Positions 40,189 to 51,501 of a stretch of DNA of 64,000 nt are shown here, piece by piece. Position 1 is the first letter of the stretch; the number at the start of each line of letters is the position of its first letter. Under the pieces are notes generated by a model. That model worked only from the letters and a program-made list of their open reading frames with translations. It was not told where the DNA came from and made no database searches. The translations under genes were made by a program, and so were the position numbers. The stretch is from Hoeflea prorocentri (GTDB taxonomy: Bacteria; Pseudomonadota; Alphaproteobacteria; Rhizobiales; Rhizobiaceae): the NCBI RefSeq assembly GCF_027944115.1, contig NZ_JAPJZI010000001.1, positions 1,922,001 through 1,986,000 on the forward strand, written 5' to 3'.

Positions 40189-40271
40189 ACACGCGTTCAG
40201 GGCCCGCCACCAAGAGACAGGCCCCTCCATCGGCTCGCCCCGCAGCACGAGGTCGAGCGGACTTTCTACAA

Positions 40272-42596
40272 TCAGAACTTTCCGGCTGTACCGAAGCGGA
40301 ATGTCTGCGTTTTATCAAACGATTCCTTGGCGATCGGGAAACCGAAGTCTATCCGGAAAGGACCGAATGGCGATGACCAGATAACACTACCGCCTACGGA
40401 TGCGCGCCACTGCATGTCAAGACCGTTGACGGTTGCACCGCCAAGGTTCAAGTCAGTGCCGTAAAGCGTAGCAGCATCAGCAAAGACAGCTCCACGCAGT
40501 CCGAAGTCTCTTGGAAGAACCGGAACCGGGAAGCCAACTTCCGCAGTGGCGTTGAAATAGGTCGTGCCACCCAACGCATCACCATTTGTATCGCGCGGCC
40601 CGATACCCTGGCTTTCGAAGCCACGGATCGTCTCACCGCCAATGAACAGTTGGTCGAACACGCGCAAATCACCCGATGTGGAGGCAACATAACCACCTCC
40701 GGCACTCAGCATACCGATGATGTCTCCGTACTCCGAGATCGGGTGATAATAGCTGCCGCGAGCGGTAAATTTAACAAACTTTGCGTCGCCGCCAAGGCCG
40801 GCAAATTCCCCGGTCATACGGGCGAAGATACCCTCCCTAGGCAGCCGCTTGTCATCAATCGTGTCGAAGATCAGCGAGTTCGAGATCGACGACTTCACCC
40901 ATGGACTGTTGTTGATGGCGTCCTGAATAGGTGCCGAGAACGTCGCCCCGGTTTCAGGATCATACTCCTCGCGGGAATAGTTATAGGCAACAACCGTTCT
41001 CAGTCGATCGGTGATCGGCGCGGCGACACGGAACGTTACACCGAGCGTTTCAATATCATAATCGTCCTGTGACGTATCCTCGGTCTTGGCCACATCAAAG
41101 CCCGCAGCCAGCCGATAGCCAAGGAAATATGGCTCGGTGAACGAGAAACGGTAAGTCCGCGTATCCACACCGCCGCCGACGGCAACCTTGATGAATTGAC
41201 CCCTGCCAAGGAAGTTGCGCTCGGATATACCCAGTTCGGCAGTCGCACCCGACGTTCCAGTTGAGTAACCTGCACCGATGGAGAATTCACCCGTCGCCTG
41301 GTCTTTCACATCAACGATGATCACGACACGATCAGGTTCAGATCCCGGCTGTGTCGTAATGTTGACCGACTGGAAATATCCCAAACCCTCAAGCCGCCTT
41401 TTTGCACGGCGGATAAGAACCTGGTTAAAGGCATCGCCTTCACTGATATCGAACTCGCGACGAATAACGTAATCGGCTGTGCGCGTATTGCCACGGATTT
41501 CGATCCGCTCGATATAGGCCCGCTGGCCCTGGTCAATCAAATAGGTGACGGAGATCGTGCGATTGGCAAAATCACGATTGCCGCGCGGAGTGACCTGAGC
41601 AAAGGGGTAACCGTCCGCAGCAGCGGCTTCGGAGATGGAAATTATCGAATCTTCCACCTTCTCGGCGCTGTAGACGGCACCTTTCCTGCTCGCCAGATGA
41701 CGGCGAACGGCCTCAGCGTCGATGCCGGCGACCGTGCTTTCCACTTCGATATCGCCGAACGAGTAGCGCTCGCCTTCATCAAGGGTGATCGTAATCACGT
41801 AGTCACCGCTGGCCGGATCAAGATCGGCAGACGAAGAAATTATGCGAAAATCAGCGAAGCCGCGATTGTAGTAGAACCGACGAAGCAATTCTTCGTCTGC
41901 ACGCAGCTTGTCTGGGTCGTAGACGTCCTTGCGCGACAGGAACGACAGAATGCCTGATCTTTTCGTATTGATGACGTCTGCCAGGCGACCGTTGGAGTAC
42001 GCCTTGTTTCCGACGAAGTTGATCGACGTGATCTTTGTGCGACCGCCTTCACTTATGTCAAATGCGACGTTTACGCGTCCACCGTTCAGATTAACGACCT
42101 GTGTCGTTACCGTGGCATCGCTGCGGCCGATCCTGTCATAGGCTTCGCGGATCGCGTCCGCATCGTACTCGATTGTTGTTTCACTGTAGGGTCCAAGCGG
42201 TCTGGATTGGACAATCGCCTCGAGCTGCTTGTCCTTGATCTTCTTGTTTCCGTTAAAAACAATCTGGTTAATGATCAGGTTTTCATCAACCGTAACAATG
42301 AGAACGCGACCTCTTTGATCTATTCTCACATCGGAAAACAAGCCGGTGGCAAACAGCTGCTTAATGGATTCATCGATATCCACATTGGTGAAATTCACGC
42401 CTGGCTTAATGGTCATATTGCCGCGAATGGTGTCTGCATCGACACGCTGATTGCCGCGAACGTCTATCGTATTAACGACAGCAGCCTGAGCAGTCACGGC
42501 AGAGGCCAAAAAGGCCGCACCGGCACCGCTCAAAACAACACACATGGAAAGAGCTAGCGCGGATAGCGCGCCCAGTAACTTTGAACCGGCCTTCAT
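40272..42596 (-). CDS. bamA: Outer membrane protein assembly factor BamA
   Basis: A 774-residue Omp85 protein that folds beta-barrels into the outer membrane. A signal peptide (about 1-38, ending TAQA) is followed by five POTRA domains (for example [20 protein letters not shown]) and a C-terminal barrel with VRGF-type loop [12 protein letters not shown] and terminal FRFGTAGKF. It lies between rseP and lpxD, the usual order. A 240-base gap to rseP probably holds its own promoter. Confidence 0.96.
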   Translation of the reverse strand: MKAGSKLLGALSALALSMCVVLSGAGAAFLASAVTAQAAVVNTIDVRGNQRVDADTIRGNMTIKPGVNFTNVDIDESIKQLFATGLFSDVRIDQRGRVLIVTVDENLIINQIVFNGNKKIKDKQLEAIVQSRPLGPYSETTIEYDADAIREAYDRIGRSDATVTTQVVNLNGGRVNVAFDISEGGRTKITSINFVGNKAYSNGRLADVINTKRSGILSFLSRKDVYDPDKLRADEELLRRFYYNRGFADFRIISSSADLDPASGDYVITITLDEGERYSFGDIEVESTVAGIDAEAVRRHLASRKGAVYSAEKVEDSIISISEAAAADGYPFAQVTPRGNRDFANRTISVTYLIDQGQRAYIERIEIRGNTRTADYVIRREFDISEGDAFNQVLIRRAKRRLEGLGYFQSVNITTQPGSEPDRVVIIVDVKDQATGEFSIGAGYSTGTSGATAELGISERNFLGRGQFIKVAVGGGVDTRTYRFSFTEPYFLGYRLAAGFDVAKTEDTSQDDYDIETLGVTFRVAAPITDRLRTVVAYNYSREEYDPETGATFSAPIQDAINNSPWVKSSISNSLIFDTIDDKRLPREGIFARMTGEFAGLGGDAKFVKFTARGSYYHPISEYGDIIGMLSAGGGYVASTSGDLRVFDQLFIGGETIRGFESQGIGPRDTNGDALGGTTYFNATAEVGFPVPVLPRDFGLRGAVFADAATLYGTDLNLGGATVNGLDMQWRASVGGSVIWSSPFGPFRIDFGFPIAKESFDKTQTFRFGTAGKF

Positions 42597-42837
42597 TGGC
42601 GTCTTTTACCCTTTTCCCAATGTCCCCAGAGCACGATCATGCGAATCCTGCTTAGCTGCCGTTTTACTATGTTTTGAGCGACACGCAAGCCATTGAGTTA
42701 TTTTCTGTTTGTTAACTGTCAACAAGTGGCGAAATCGCAACGCTAGAGCGGGTTTTACTTATGACGATTTGTTAAAACCTTGAAGCAATTCGCGAGCCCG
42801 CAAGACCGGAACGGCCCAACCGGCCGGTCTATAGCAA

Positions 42838-43971
42838 TCAACCGATCCATCTCGATATATCAATCCACGTCACAAACAGCATCAACATCAAAACCAGGCT
42901 CAATCCGATCTTGAACGCGATCTCCTGAGTTTGCTCACCAACCGGGCGGCCGCGAACAATCTCGGCAGCGTAAAAAACCAGGTGACCACCATCAAGGACC
43001 GGAATTGGCAGCAGATTAAGAAATCCAATCGAAACCGATAGCACGGCAGCCAATTGCAGAAGCGCGCCGGGCCCAAGTGTCGCCACCTGCCCGGACATTT
43101 GGGCGATACGGATGGGCCCCCCCAGCTGGTCCGGCTTTTCGCGCCCCACAATAATGTTTCCGACATACCCGACGGTGCGCGATACGATGTACCAACTTGA
43201 GTTGACACCCTCCAAAAGCGCTTGGGCAGGGTTCAAGTCAAGTGTCCTGAAGTTGCCCGTATCGGGATTGGTACTCACGCCGATAAGCCCGACTTCCAGC
43301 TTGTTGCCGAACTGGTCCTCGATCTCCGATCGGCGTGGCACGAGGGGTATCTCCAAACTGTCTCCACCGCGCTCTATGGTGACGACGATAGGCACCTCTG
43401 GCCGCGGCGAAACGTAGCGACGCACATCCTCAAACGTTGGGACCGGCGTTCCATCGATCGCAATGATGATATCACCCGGAAGCAACCCGGCCTCTTCCGC
43501 CGCGCTACCGGTCTGGATATCGGCGATCACCGGGTCAGCGACGGGCTTACCGTAAAGGCTGAACATGACGGCAAATATCAGGATCGCAAGAATGAAATTC
43601 GCAATTGGCCCGGCGGCAACAGTTGCAACGCGTTTCCAGACATTCGACCCCATGAACGTGCGGGCCCTGTCTTCTTCGCTCATGGCTTCAACGCCCTCGA
43701 AATCAGGTGCGCTTGCGGCGTTTTCATCGCCAAAAAACTTGACGTAACCCCCTAAGGGGATTGCGGAAATCTTCCATCGTGTGCCATGCCGATCATTGAA
43801 GCCGACAAGTTCGGGGCCAAAGCCGACGGAAAAGGTGACTATGCCGATGCCGCACCAGCGGCCGACCAGATAGTGACCCATCTCATGTACAAAAACGACC
43901 AGCGTCAGAACGATGAGAAAAGGAACGATATATCCGACAAGGAGGCTGTAAACCGATAACAGAAAGTCCAT
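42838..43971 (-). CDS. rseP: RIP metalloprotease RseP
   Basis: A 377-residue intramembrane site-2 protease. The zinc motif is FVHEMGHYLVG in the first helix; a PDZ domain follows (about residues 125-205, GSAAEEAGLLPGDIIIAIDG); the second motif LLPIPVLDGGHLVFY carries the zinc aspartate. Start ATG 43971 gives the proper N-terminus; the frame is open further up. Acts on anti-sigma factors or signal peptides. dxr, common next to cdsA in other proteobacteria, is absent here. Confidence 0.95.
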   Translation of the reverse strand: MDFLLSVYSLLVGYIVPFLIVLTLVVFVHEMGHYLVGRWCGIGIVTFSVGFGPELVGFNDRHGTRWKISAIPLGGYVKFFGDENAASAPDFEGVEAMSEEDRARTFMGSNVWKRVATVAAGPIANFILAILIFAVMFSLYGKPVADPVIADIQTGSAAEEAGLLPGDIIIAIDGTPVPTFEDVRRYVSPRPEVPIVVTIERGGDSLEIPLVPRRSEIEDQFGNKLEVGLIGVSTNPDTGNFRTLDLNPAQALLEGVNSSWYIVSRTVGYVGNIIVGREKPDQLGGPIRIAQMSGQVATLGPGALLQLAAVLSVSIGFLNLLPIPVLDGGHLVFYAAEIVRGRPVGEQTQEIAFKIGLSLVLMLMLFVTWIDISRWIG

Positions 43972-43993
43972 TGAGTTCAGTCGTCCCTCGTTT

Positions 43994-44833
43994 TCAAGGC
44001 CCAAGCAGTTGAAGTGCGATACCGTTGCCGCCGTCAGCCGACATTCTATGTCCTGGCAACGCGACCCCGACAAGATATGCAGAAAATGCGGCAAATATGA
44101 TGCTGTCAACGCGATCCATCACACCACCATGACCGGGAATGATGGTGCCGGAATCCTTGACACCAAACTGCCGCTTGAAGCCTGACTCGAACAGGTCGCC
44201 GACTTGTCCTGATACAGAGATTAGAGTTGCAAGGACAATAATCCAGCCAACGCTTGAGCCGACCAGTACAACGGCGGCGATGGTGCCGGCAACAACACCG
44301 CCGAACAAGCCGATTGCAAATCCGGACCAGGTCTTGCCCGGCGAGATTACCGGCGCCAACTTTGGCCCGCCAAAGTGCCGGCCTCCGAAATAGGCACATA
44401 TGTCGGTGGCCCACACGACAGCGAACAAGAAGATGAGAATAGCAAAACCGTATTGTCCTGAGTCACGCAGTTCGGCAAAAGCCACTCCGGCAAATCCCGC
44501 ATAAACCACACCGATTGCGGGCCAGGCGTCCCGCCCTTCCAGCGCCCTGACAAGCATGCACAGGCCCGCACCGGCAGCTGAAACCGCCATGGCAAGCCCG
44601 CCCCACCTGGCGAAAATACATATGGCCACCAACAGAAGCGATACGGCCCCGATAGCCCAGACTGTCTTGCTTAGCTGCCTGGTCTGAACAATCCGGAACC
44701 ACTCGTAGAACACGAGGCCCATTCCAACTACCGACAACAGCTTGAAGGCAAGACCGCCAATCCAAGTCAAGGCTAGAACCACCAGCCCAAGCGTAACGCC
44801 GGAAGCCGTTCGGACCAGAAGCTCACGAGACAT
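43994..44833 (-). CDS. cdsA: Phosphatidate cytidylyltransferase
   Basis: A 279-residue multi-helix membrane enzyme making CDP-diacylglycerol from phosphatidate and CTP. The CdsA signature near the C-terminus reads QVGDLFESGFKRQFGVKDSG, followed by IPGHGGVMDRVDS, with the conserved acidic residues. ATG 44833 overlaps the uppS stop by one base (TGATG). Confidence 0.95.
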   Translation of the reverse strand: MSRELLVRTASGVTLGLVVLALTWIGGLAFKLLSVVGMGLVFYEWFRIVQTRQLSKTVWAIGAVSLLLVAICIFARWGGLAMAVSAAGAGLCMLVRALEGRDAWPAIGVVYAGFAGVAFAELRDSGQYGFAILIFLFAVVWATDICAYFGGRHFGGPKLAPVISPGKTWSGFAIGLFGGVVAGTIAAVVLVGSSVGWIIVLATLISVSGQVGDLFESGFKRQFGVKDSGTIIPGHGGVMDRVDSIIFAAFSAYLVGVALPGHRMSADGGNGIALQLLGP

Positions 44834-45558
44834 CAAGAACCCAATGCCAGGTCACGTTCCGCGACACTGCCGAAACGTCGGTCGCGGCAGCTGTATTGCC
44901 GAATTGCCTCCTCGAAATCGGCACGCCCGAAATCCGGCCAAAGACAGGGAAGAAATACAAACTCCGCATAGGCTGCCTGCCAGATCAGGAAGTTGGAAAT
45001 CCTCTGTTCACCACTCGTACGGATAATGAGATCGGGATCCGGGATTCCAGCCGTGTCCAGCGCATTGCTGATCGCGTCTTCATTGATTGACTGCGGATCG
45101 AGCTCTCCGCGCGCAACCTGATCGACCAGCCCCCTGGCGGCGCGCGCTATGTCATCTCGCCCGCCGTAGTTGAAAGCGATGATAAGCTCGAGCGCGCTGT
45201 TGTTGCGGGTCAGGTCCTCTGCTTCCGCCAGAAGCGAAAGAATATCCGCTTTCAACGCCCTGCGGTTGCCGATAACCCGGACACGCACACCTTCGCGGTG
45301 CAACTCCGCCAAATCGCGGCGCACAAAAAACTTGAGAAGCCCCATGAGGTCGTTCACCTCGTCTTCAGGGCGGCTCCAGTTTTCCGATGAAAATGCAAAT
45401 AGCGTCAAATACCGGATGCCGAGTTCGCCGGCGGACCTGACAGCTTCACGGACAGCCTCAACGCCCATACGGTGGCCGGTTGTGCGCATCTGCCCGCGAC
45501 GCTGCGCCCATCGTCCATTGCCGTCCATGATGATGGCCACGTGTTGAGGCGTATTCAA
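44833..45558 (-). CDS. uppS: Isoprenyl transferase (undecaprenyl diphosphate synthase)
   Basis: A 241-residue cis-prenyltransferase that makes undecaprenyl diphosphate, the lipid carrier for cell-wall and O-antigen synthesis. Motifs [17 protein letters not shown], with the catalytic Asp, [14 protein letters not shown], and [18 protein letters not shown] are all present. It lies in the usual frr-uppS-cdsA order. Confidence 0.97.
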   Translation of the reverse strand: MNTPQHVAIIMDGNGRWAQRRGQMRTTGHRMGVEAVREAVRSAGELGIRYLTLFAFSSENWSRPEDEVNDLMGLLKFFVRRDLAELHREGVRVRVIGNRRALKADILSLLAEAEDLTRNNSALELIIAFNYGGRDDIARAARGLVDQVARGELDPQSINEDAISNALDTAGIPDPDLIIRTSGEQRISNFLIWQAAYAEFVFLPCLWPDFGRADFEEAIRQYSCRDRRFGSVAERDLALGS

Positions 45559-45615
45559 CGATCGACCCCTGCTCTAGCCTTTCAAACGGTAATTCGACGC
45601 CGATTCGCGCGACAA

Positions 45616-46176
45616 TTAAACCTGCATGATTTCGGCTTCTTTGTCACTCAGCAGCCTGTCTACTTCTGCAATCATCTCGTCGGTCAGCTTCTGCACGTCC
45701 TCAGCCTGATCGTGGCTTTCATCCTTGCTGATGTCGCTGTCCTTCTCGGCCTTCTTCAATGCGTCCATCCCGTCACGTCGCACATGCCTTATCGCGACCC
45801 GGCCGTTTTCAGCATAATTGTGCGCGACCTTTACAAGCTCTTTGCGGCGCTCTTCGTTCAACTCCGGAAGCGGAATACGCAAAGTTGCGCCATCCGTTAC
45901 CGGATTGAGGCCGAGATTGGATTCACGAATTGCCTTCTCGACCGAACCGACCATCGACTTGTCCCATACGGAGACAAGGATCATGCGCGGCTCCGGAACC
46001 GAAATGTTCGCCACCTGATTAAGCGGCATTTTGGAGCCGTAAGCATCGACCGACACCGGGTCGAGCACGTTGGCCGATGCTCTGCCGGTACGCAAGGCCG
46101 CGATATCGGTCTTGAACGCGGAAATCGCACCTTCCATACGGCGCCTCAAATCAGCAAAATCTGCACCCTCAGTCAT
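45616..46176 (-). CDS. frr: Ribosome recycling factor
   Basis: A 186-residue factor that, with EF-G, splits ribosomes after termination. Typical segments are [39 protein letters not shown] and [13 protein letters not shown]-like [21 protein letters not shown] 46176 is used; TTG 46182 is possible. It follows pyrH by 127 bases, as in related genomes. Confidence 0.96.
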   Translation of the reverse strand: MTEGADFADLRRRMEGAISAFKTDIAALRTGRASANVLDPVSVDAYGSKMPLNQVANISVPEPRMILVSVWDKSMVGSVEKAIRESNLGLNPVTDGATLRIPLPELNEERRKELVKVAHNYAENGRVAIRHVRRDGMDALKKAEKDSDISKDESHDQAEDVQKLTDEMIAEVDRLLSDKEAEIMQV

Positions 46177-46303
46177 CGTCAACCAATCTCCAATTTATAC
46201 CGGACTTGCCGCATTGCCCGATATCCAAACTACAAACGCTAAGAGGTCTACATCAGCATATCGTGAAACTACCGATCAGCCATGAGCTGGTCTATACCTT
46301 CCA

Positions 46304-47026
46304 TCAGCTGTCTGTGACCACCGTCGCACGACCACCACCATTGAGAATTGCCGCAAATCCACCTTCTTCATGTATCGAGAACACAATGATGGGTATGGCA
46401 TTTTCTCTCGCAAGCGCCACCGCTGCGACATCCATTACCGCAAGCCCTTTGTCCAGAACCTCGTCATGCGTCAAGGTGTCGTAACGGCTCGCTTCCGGAT
46501 TGGTTTTGGGATCATCGGAGTAAATGCCGTCGACCTGCGTTCCCTTGAAAATAGCCTCTGCGCCCATCTCAGCAGCCCGCAGTGCCGCAGCCGAGTCGGT
46601 GGTGAAAAAGGGATTTCCCGTTCCGCCGGCAAATATTACGACACGTCCCTTGTCCAGGTGATGAAGAGCTGCGCGCTGTGAAAAACTCTGACAAATCTCC
46701 GGCATCGCGATGGCGGAAAGGACTTCGGTCTCAATACCGAGCTTTCGCAGCGACGTTGCCAATGCCAATGCATTGATAACTGTTGCGAGCATCCCCATGT
46801 GGTCGCCGGTCACCCGGTCGCCGCCTTTGGAAGCAACCGCAACACCGCGAAAAATATTGCCGCCGCCGACAACGACACCGACATCCACGCCCATGGTCCT
46901 GACCTTGGCGATGTCCGAAGCAATGCGGTCTGCAACAGCCACGTCGATCCCAAATCCCTGCTCGCCCATCAGGGCTTCACCGGACGCTTTGAGAAGAACG
47001 CGTTTGTATTTGGGGTTTTGTGACAT
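46304..47026 (-). CDS. pyrH: UMP kinase
   Basis: A 240-residue hexameric UMP kinase of the amino-acid-kinase fold. Motifs KRVLLKASGEALMG, VVVGGGNIFRG and ARNCPYVNA-type substrate loops (IFAGGTGNPFFTTDSAAALR) are visible. Start ATG 47026 gives MSQNPKYKRVLLK; the frame continues upstream to 47086 without family similarity. Confidence 0.96.
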   Translation of the reverse strand: MSQNPKYKRVLLKASGEALMGEQGFGIDVAVADRIASDIAKVRTMGVDVGVVVGGGNIFRGVAVASKGGDRVTGDHMGMLATVINALALATSLRKLGIETEVLSAIAMPEICQSFSQRAALHHLDKGRVVIFAGGTGNPFFTTDSAAALRAAEMGAEAIFKGTQVDGIYSDDPKTNPEASRYDTLTHDEVLDKGLAVMDVAAVALARENAIPIIVFSIHEEGGFAAILNGGGRATVVTDS

Positions 47027-47120
47027 GACTTGTTCCGTGCGAGAGCCTAGTGCCGGATACACGAAGGGCATCGCGTTGTCACGCAATGCCCCAGCATTTT
47101 CACTTAATTATGACGGATGC

Positions 47121-48044
47121 TTAACCGTTTGCGGCAGCAGCAACCTCCGCAGCGAAATCGCTCTCTTCCTTCTCGACACCTTCACCGAGCTGGAACCTTA
47201 TGAAACCGGTCACTGTGATTGGCGCTCCGGCTGCGGCTTCGGCTTCCTTGATGGCTGCCTCCACAGTCAGGTCCGGATTGACCACAAAACTCTGCGACAT
47301 CAGCGCTACTTCTTCAAAGAATTTGCGCATACGCCCTTCAACCATCTTCTCGATGATGTTGTCCGGCTTGCCGGACTCACGTGCCTGCTCGATGAAAATC
47401 GACCGTTCCCGTTCGGCAACCGTCGCGTCCACATCGGCAGACGTGACCGCCAGAGGATTGGTTGCGGCGACATGCATCGCGACCTGCTTGCCGATTGCGG
47501 CAAGGGCTTCGGCATTGCCGGAAGACTTCACAGCCACCAGAACTCCAAGTTTGCCCAAACCATCACCGACCGCGTTGTGCACATAGCTGGCAACGACGCC
47601 TTCATCGACGGACAGAAGAGCGCTACGGCGCAAATTCATATTCTCACCGATCGTAGCGACCGCATCGGTCACACTATCGGTAACCGATTTGCCGGTAGGC
47701 GGATAAGTTGCTGCTGAAACCGCTTCAACCGTTCCGTCCGTTCCAAGCGCCACTTCGGCAACGCCACGAACCAGATCCTGGAATGCATCGTTGCGAGCAA
47801 CGAAGTCGGTTTCAGAATTGATCTCTACAACGACAGCCTTGTTACCGTCGGAGGCCACCCCAACGAGACCTTCTGCGGCGGTACGGCCGGATTTCTTGTC
47901 TGCTTTTGCAATACCCTTGGCGCGAAGCCAGTCAACAGCTGCTTCCATGTCGCCATTGGTTTCAGTCAACGCCTTCTTGCAGTCCATCATACCTGCGCCG
48001 GACTTCTCGCGCAGCTCTTTAACTTGAGATGCAGAAATGCTCAT
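47121..48044 (-). CDS. tsf: Elongation factor Ts
   Basis: A 307-residue nucleotide-exchange factor for EF-Tu. The N-terminal UBA-like region [18 protein letters not shown] is followed by the signature [16 protein letters not shown] and the core and coiled-coil domains. It follows rpsB by 108 bases, the usual rpsB-tsf operon. Confidence 0.97.
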   Translation of the reverse strand: MSISASQVKELREKSGAGMMDCKKALTETNGDMEAAVDWLRAKGIAKADKKSGRTAAEGLVGVASDGNKAVVVEINSETDFVARNDAFQDLVRGVAEVALGTDGTVEAVSAATYPPTGKSVTDSVTDAVATIGENMNLRRSALLSVDEGVVASYVHNAVGDGLGKLGVLVAVKSSGNAEALAAIGKQVAMHVAATNPLAVTSADVDATVAERERSIFIEQARESGKPDNIIEKMVEGRMRKFFEEVALMSQSFVVNPDLTVEAAIKEAEAAAGAPITVTGFIRFQLGEGVEKEESDFAAEVAAAANG

Positions 48045-48152
48045 TTTCGCCTCTTATCAAGCGTAGGACGCGTTCCTTCTGGAAGCGTCTGATTGTAATT
48101 GACCCTGTGCAGATTCGCGTGACGTATCCGTGACACGCCACGCATCCGACGA

Positions 48153-49040
48153 TCAGGAAGCCGGCGTTTCTTCGGCAGCCGCCTCAGGTTTCTCAGGCTC
48201 TGCTTCAGCTTGCTGTTCAGCAGCGGGTTCTTCCGGCGCAGCTTCTGTGGAAGCCGCTTCTTCAGCAGGCTTTTCCTCAACGGCCGCCTCTTCCAGGGCC
48301 GGTTCGACCGGCGCCTCTGCCGACGCTCCAATGTCCACACCGGCGGTTCCTTGCTGGCGCGCAATGCCGTCAAGCGCAGCTTTCGCAATGAGATCGCAAT
48401 AAAGCGAAATTGCGCGCGCGGCGTCATCGTTGCCCGGGATCGGAAAATCGATCGGATCGGGATCGCAATTCGAATCCACAATGGCGACCACCGGAATATT
48501 CAGCCGCTTGGCTTCCTGAATGGCAATCGATTCCTTGTTGGTGTCGATGATGAACATCAGGTCCGGTGTTCCGCCCATGTCGCGAATACCGCCGAGCGCA
48601 CGCTCCAGCTTGTCGCGTTCACGCTCCAGGTTAAGGCGTTCTTTCTTGGTAAAACCCTGTGCTTCAGCAGCAAGAAGCTCATCAAGCTTACGCAGGCGCT
48701 GAATGGAGTGAGAAATCGTCTTCCAGTTCGTCAATGTGCCGCCAAGCCAGCGTGCGTTGACATAATACTGGGCGGAACGTTTCGCAGAATCTGCAACGAG
48801 CTCGGAAGCCTGCCGCTTGGTGCCGACAAAAAGCACTCGTCCGCCTCCGGCCACGGTGTCGCTGACGACCTGAAGCGCCTGAGCGAGCATCGGGACGGTC
48901 TGACCAAGATCGATAATATGTACGTTGTTTCGGTCGCCGAAAATGTATTGTTTCATTTTCGGGTTCCAGCGGTGAGTCTGGTGACCAAAGTGGACACCAG
49001 CTTCAAGCAACTGGCGCATGCTGAAATCAGGCAATGCCAT
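48153..49040 (-). CDS. rpsB: 30S ribosomal protein S2 with acidic C-terminal extension
   Basis: S2 signature segments are [46 protein letters not shown] and [23 protein letters not shown]. The body ends near residue 238; then about 55 residues of Ala/Glu/Pro-rich low complexity follow ([15 protein letters not shown] and similar). This makes the protein 295 residues, longer than most S2 proteins. Whether the acidic tail is retained in the ribosome is unknown. Confidence 0.96.
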   Translation of the reverse strand: MALPDFSMRQLLEAGVHFGHQTHRWNPKMKQYIFGDRNNVHIIDLGQTVPMLAQALQVVSDTVAGGGRVLFVGTKRQASELVADSAKRSAQYYVNARWLGGTLTNWKTISHSIQRLRKLDELLAAEAQGFTKKERLNLERERDKLERALGGIRDMGGTPDLMFIIDTNKESIAIQEAKRLNIPVVAIVDSNCDPDPIDFPIPGNDDAARAISLYCDLIAKAALDGIARQQGTAGVDIGASAEAPVEPALEEAAVEEKPAEEAASTEAAPEEPAAEQQAEAEPEKPEAAAEETPAS

Positions 49041-49260
49041 GCCTTGTCTCCTTTCCGGTTTAACCTCCGTGGTGCGTCAGCAGATTTTCTGCCACCGGCG
49101 GAAATGACCGGATTTCTCCCGGGCAGTCCCATGCACCACGTGTGGAATGGGCGCTTCCCTACAGCGGAACACCGGATATTTCAAGTGTAGAATCCGAATT
49201 CGCGAAAAGCCTTGCAACAAACGGCCTTGCAAGCCCCTAGCCCGTCGGCTGTGTTCCGGT
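49041..49260 (-). other. rpsB leader region with possible hairpin
   Basis: A 220-base gap between the phosphate transporter and rpsB. On the minus strand CCCAT and ATGGG (49161-49117) can pair around CACGTGGTG-type sequence, a possible S2 autoregulatory leader, but I cannot confirm a named r-protein leader family. No gene is seen. Confidence 0.3.
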
Positions 49261-50790
49261 TCAGGAGATGAGGGAAAGTACGACGTAGATTGTTGCCGAA
49301 AGAAGCGCTGCGGCCGGGACCGTGACGAGCCAGGCGGCAACAATGGTCATAAAATGCGAACGGCGAACCAGTTTGCGTCGGCGTAACTCGGATTGATTGA
49401 TATTGGGTACACCGGCAGCGGAAACCGAAGCTTGTTTGCTCACATAGCGCCGGCGTCGTTTGGAATTGCCCGTATACCACTCGCGAAAGAACCCGACACC
49501 GAAAACCGCACCGACCGCGATATGCGTCGAGCTGACCGGAAGCCCTAACCAGGATGCAATTATCACTGTGATAGCCGCTGACAGAGCAACACAATAGGCC
49601 CTCATGGGATTGAGCCTCGTGATCTGTTGGCCGACCATTCGGATCAGCTTCGGACCAAACAAGAGCAGGCCAAAGGAAATTCCCAAGGCGCCAATCACCA
49701 TAACCCAAAGCGGTATCGTCACCTTGGTTGCGATTTCTCCGGCGTTCACCGTATGAACGATCGCAGCCAACGGACCAACCGCATTGGCCACATCATTTGC
49801 ACCATGCGCGAAGGACAAAAGTGCGGCAGAGCATATCAAAGGTATCGAAAACAGCTTGCGAAGGGACTGGTTGCGGTTTTCCAGATTGGCCGACTGGTAG
49901 GCAATCACCGGGCGCAACAACGCCCATGCGGCGATCGCGGTAACGAGACCTATCAGCAGTGCCGTCTGGATATCGATCCTGATGACCTTCTTGATACCTT
50001 TGAGAGCCAGATAGCAGGCGAAGGCACCCGCCATAATGGCAATCAGAACAGGGACCCATCGCCGGGCTGCCGCGATCTTGTCTTCCTGATAGACGATAAG
50101 CGTTTTGATCAAAGCCAGAAATAGAGCGGCTATAATACCGCCGATCAACGGCGATATCACCCAACTTGCCGCGATTCCTGCCATGGTCGGCCAATTGACA
50201 ACGCTGAATCCTGCGGCGGCAATTCCAGCCCCCATAACCCCGCCCACAACGGAGTGGGTGGTCGATACGGGCGCACCGACCCATGTTGCCAGGTTGACCC
50301 ACAGCGCCGATGAAATCAGCGCTGCCATCATCGCCCAGACGAAGCTGTTGCTGTCAGCGAAATTTGCCGGATCGATGATGCCCTTTGATATGGTGTTGAC
50401 CACATCACCGCCAGCGATCAACGCTCCTGCACTTTCGAATACGGCCGCAATGACCAGGGCAACGCCCAAGGACATGGCATTCGATCCGACGGCCGGGCCG
50501 ACATTGTTCGCAACATCATTAGCACCGATGTTCAACGCCATGTATGCGCCGACAACAGCCGCCGCTATGACAATCACTGATCCTGGAAGGCCGCTCACGA
50601 AAAAACTTGCAAATACGAGCGCCAACGCAAGGAAGGCGACGCCAATGCCAAGCCCCAACAACCGACGGGATACGAACTGAGTTGCGAGTTCGAACCGGGT
50701 CAATTTGTCCAGGTCTTTGTCGAGCGTATGTTTGCTGTAGCTCTTTTGGATTTCTGACAAGCGAACCGTTCCCAGCGAAGACGTCTTCAC
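49261..50790 (-). CDS. pit: Inorganic phosphate transporter, PiT family
   Basis: A 509-residue membrane protein with about ten helices and the two PHO4 signature repeats: GANDVANNVGPAVGSNAM and GANDVANAVGPLAAI, typical of low-affinity metal-phosphate/proton symporters. A large cytoplasmic linker lies between the halves, and a basic loop (KRRRRYVSKQ) is seen near residue 430. The start is GTG; another start cannot be excluded. Confidence 0.93.
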   Translation of the reverse strand: MKTSSLGTVRLSEIQKSYSKHTLDKDLDKLTRFELATQFVSRRLLGLGIGVAFLALALVFASFFVSGLPGSVIVIAAAVVGAYMALNIGANDVANNVGPAVGSNAMSLGVALVIAAVFESAGALIAGGDVVNTISKGIIDPANFADSNSFVWAMMAALISSALWVNLATWVGAPVSTTHSVVGGVMGAGIAAAGFSVVNWPTMAGIAASWVISPLIGGIIAALFLALIKTLIVYQEDKIAAARRWVPVLIAIMAGAFACYLALKGIKKVIRIDIQTALLIGLVTAIAAWALLRPVIAYQSANLENRNQSLRKLFSIPLICSAALLSFAHGANDVANAVGPLAAIVHTVNAGEIATKVTIPLWVMVIGALGISFGLLLFGPKLIRMVGQQITRLNPMRAYCVALSAAITVIIASWLGLPVSSTHIAVGAVFGVGFFREWYTGNSKRRRRYVSKQASVSAAGVPNINQSELRRRKLVRRSHFMTIVAAWLVTVPAAALLSATIYVVLSLIS

Positions 50791-50876
50791 CTCGATTGCG
50801 GAGATGAAACGGCTTTATTGCTTTATGCAATCAGGCAGGCTGGAGCAAGTTCTCCCGGGCTTTCTGCACGAGAAAG

Positions 50877-51341
50877 CTATGGACAAAACGATTTTATCAG
50901 ATCCTGCAGTTGAGGTTCGTCGACTTTGCCGGCGGCTTCCTCAACGCTGAACCACTTGCGCTGTCTCTGATCCTTTTCCGGATAATCGTCCTCTAAACGT
51001 TCCACTTCCAGAGGATAAACCTGTACGGTGCAGGGAACAGGCATGCCGTGCACCCATTTGTCGAACTCAAAGGTGCCGAGAGCTGTTGGGTCGATGTTCC
51101 CGACAACACCAGCCTCCTCATACGCCTCCTGGGCAGCGGTTCCCGGCTCGGACTCCTTTTTCATGGCCCATCCTTTGGGAAGAATCCAGCGTCCGGTGCC
51201 TCGTGATGTTATCAGTAGGATCTCGGCCTTATCCGCTCTGCGCCGATAACAAAGGGCAGCATACTGCAAGGGAGTCGGACGGCGCACCATCAGACTCAAG
51301 TATTCAGAAGCTGCAGTCCAGCTTTGCTTAATCGCAGACAT
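50877..51341 (-). CDS. NUDIX hydrolase
   Basis: A 154-residue protein with one Nudix box: GWAMKKESEPGTAAQEAYEE followed by AGV, matching GX5EX7REUXEEXGU with Gln for Arg. The family cleaves diphosphates linked to another group; the DIPP-like members act on diadenosine polyphosphates or inositol pyrophosphates. A nearby WILPKG precedes the box. Substrate not predictable. Confidence 0.9.
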   Translation of the reverse strand: MSAIKQSWTAASEYLSLMVRRPTPLQYAALCYRRRADKAEILLITSRGTGRWILPKGWAMKKESEPGTAAQEAYEEAGVVGNIDPTALGTFEFDKWVHGMPVPCTVQVYPLEVERLEDDYPEKDQRQRKWFSVEEAAGKVDEPQLQDLIKSFCP

Positions 51342-51501
51342 AATAAATATCCCTGTGTAATCGGGATTCTTTTTCCCGCTTACTTTAATCTAGGTGGGCA
51401 CGCGGTGGAATACACCATTGCTGCCAAGACGATATTTGAGTTCTTCACCCAACACCGTGATTCGATTTCCATTTTGCCTTTAATTGCTTACCAGGGGAAA
51501 T

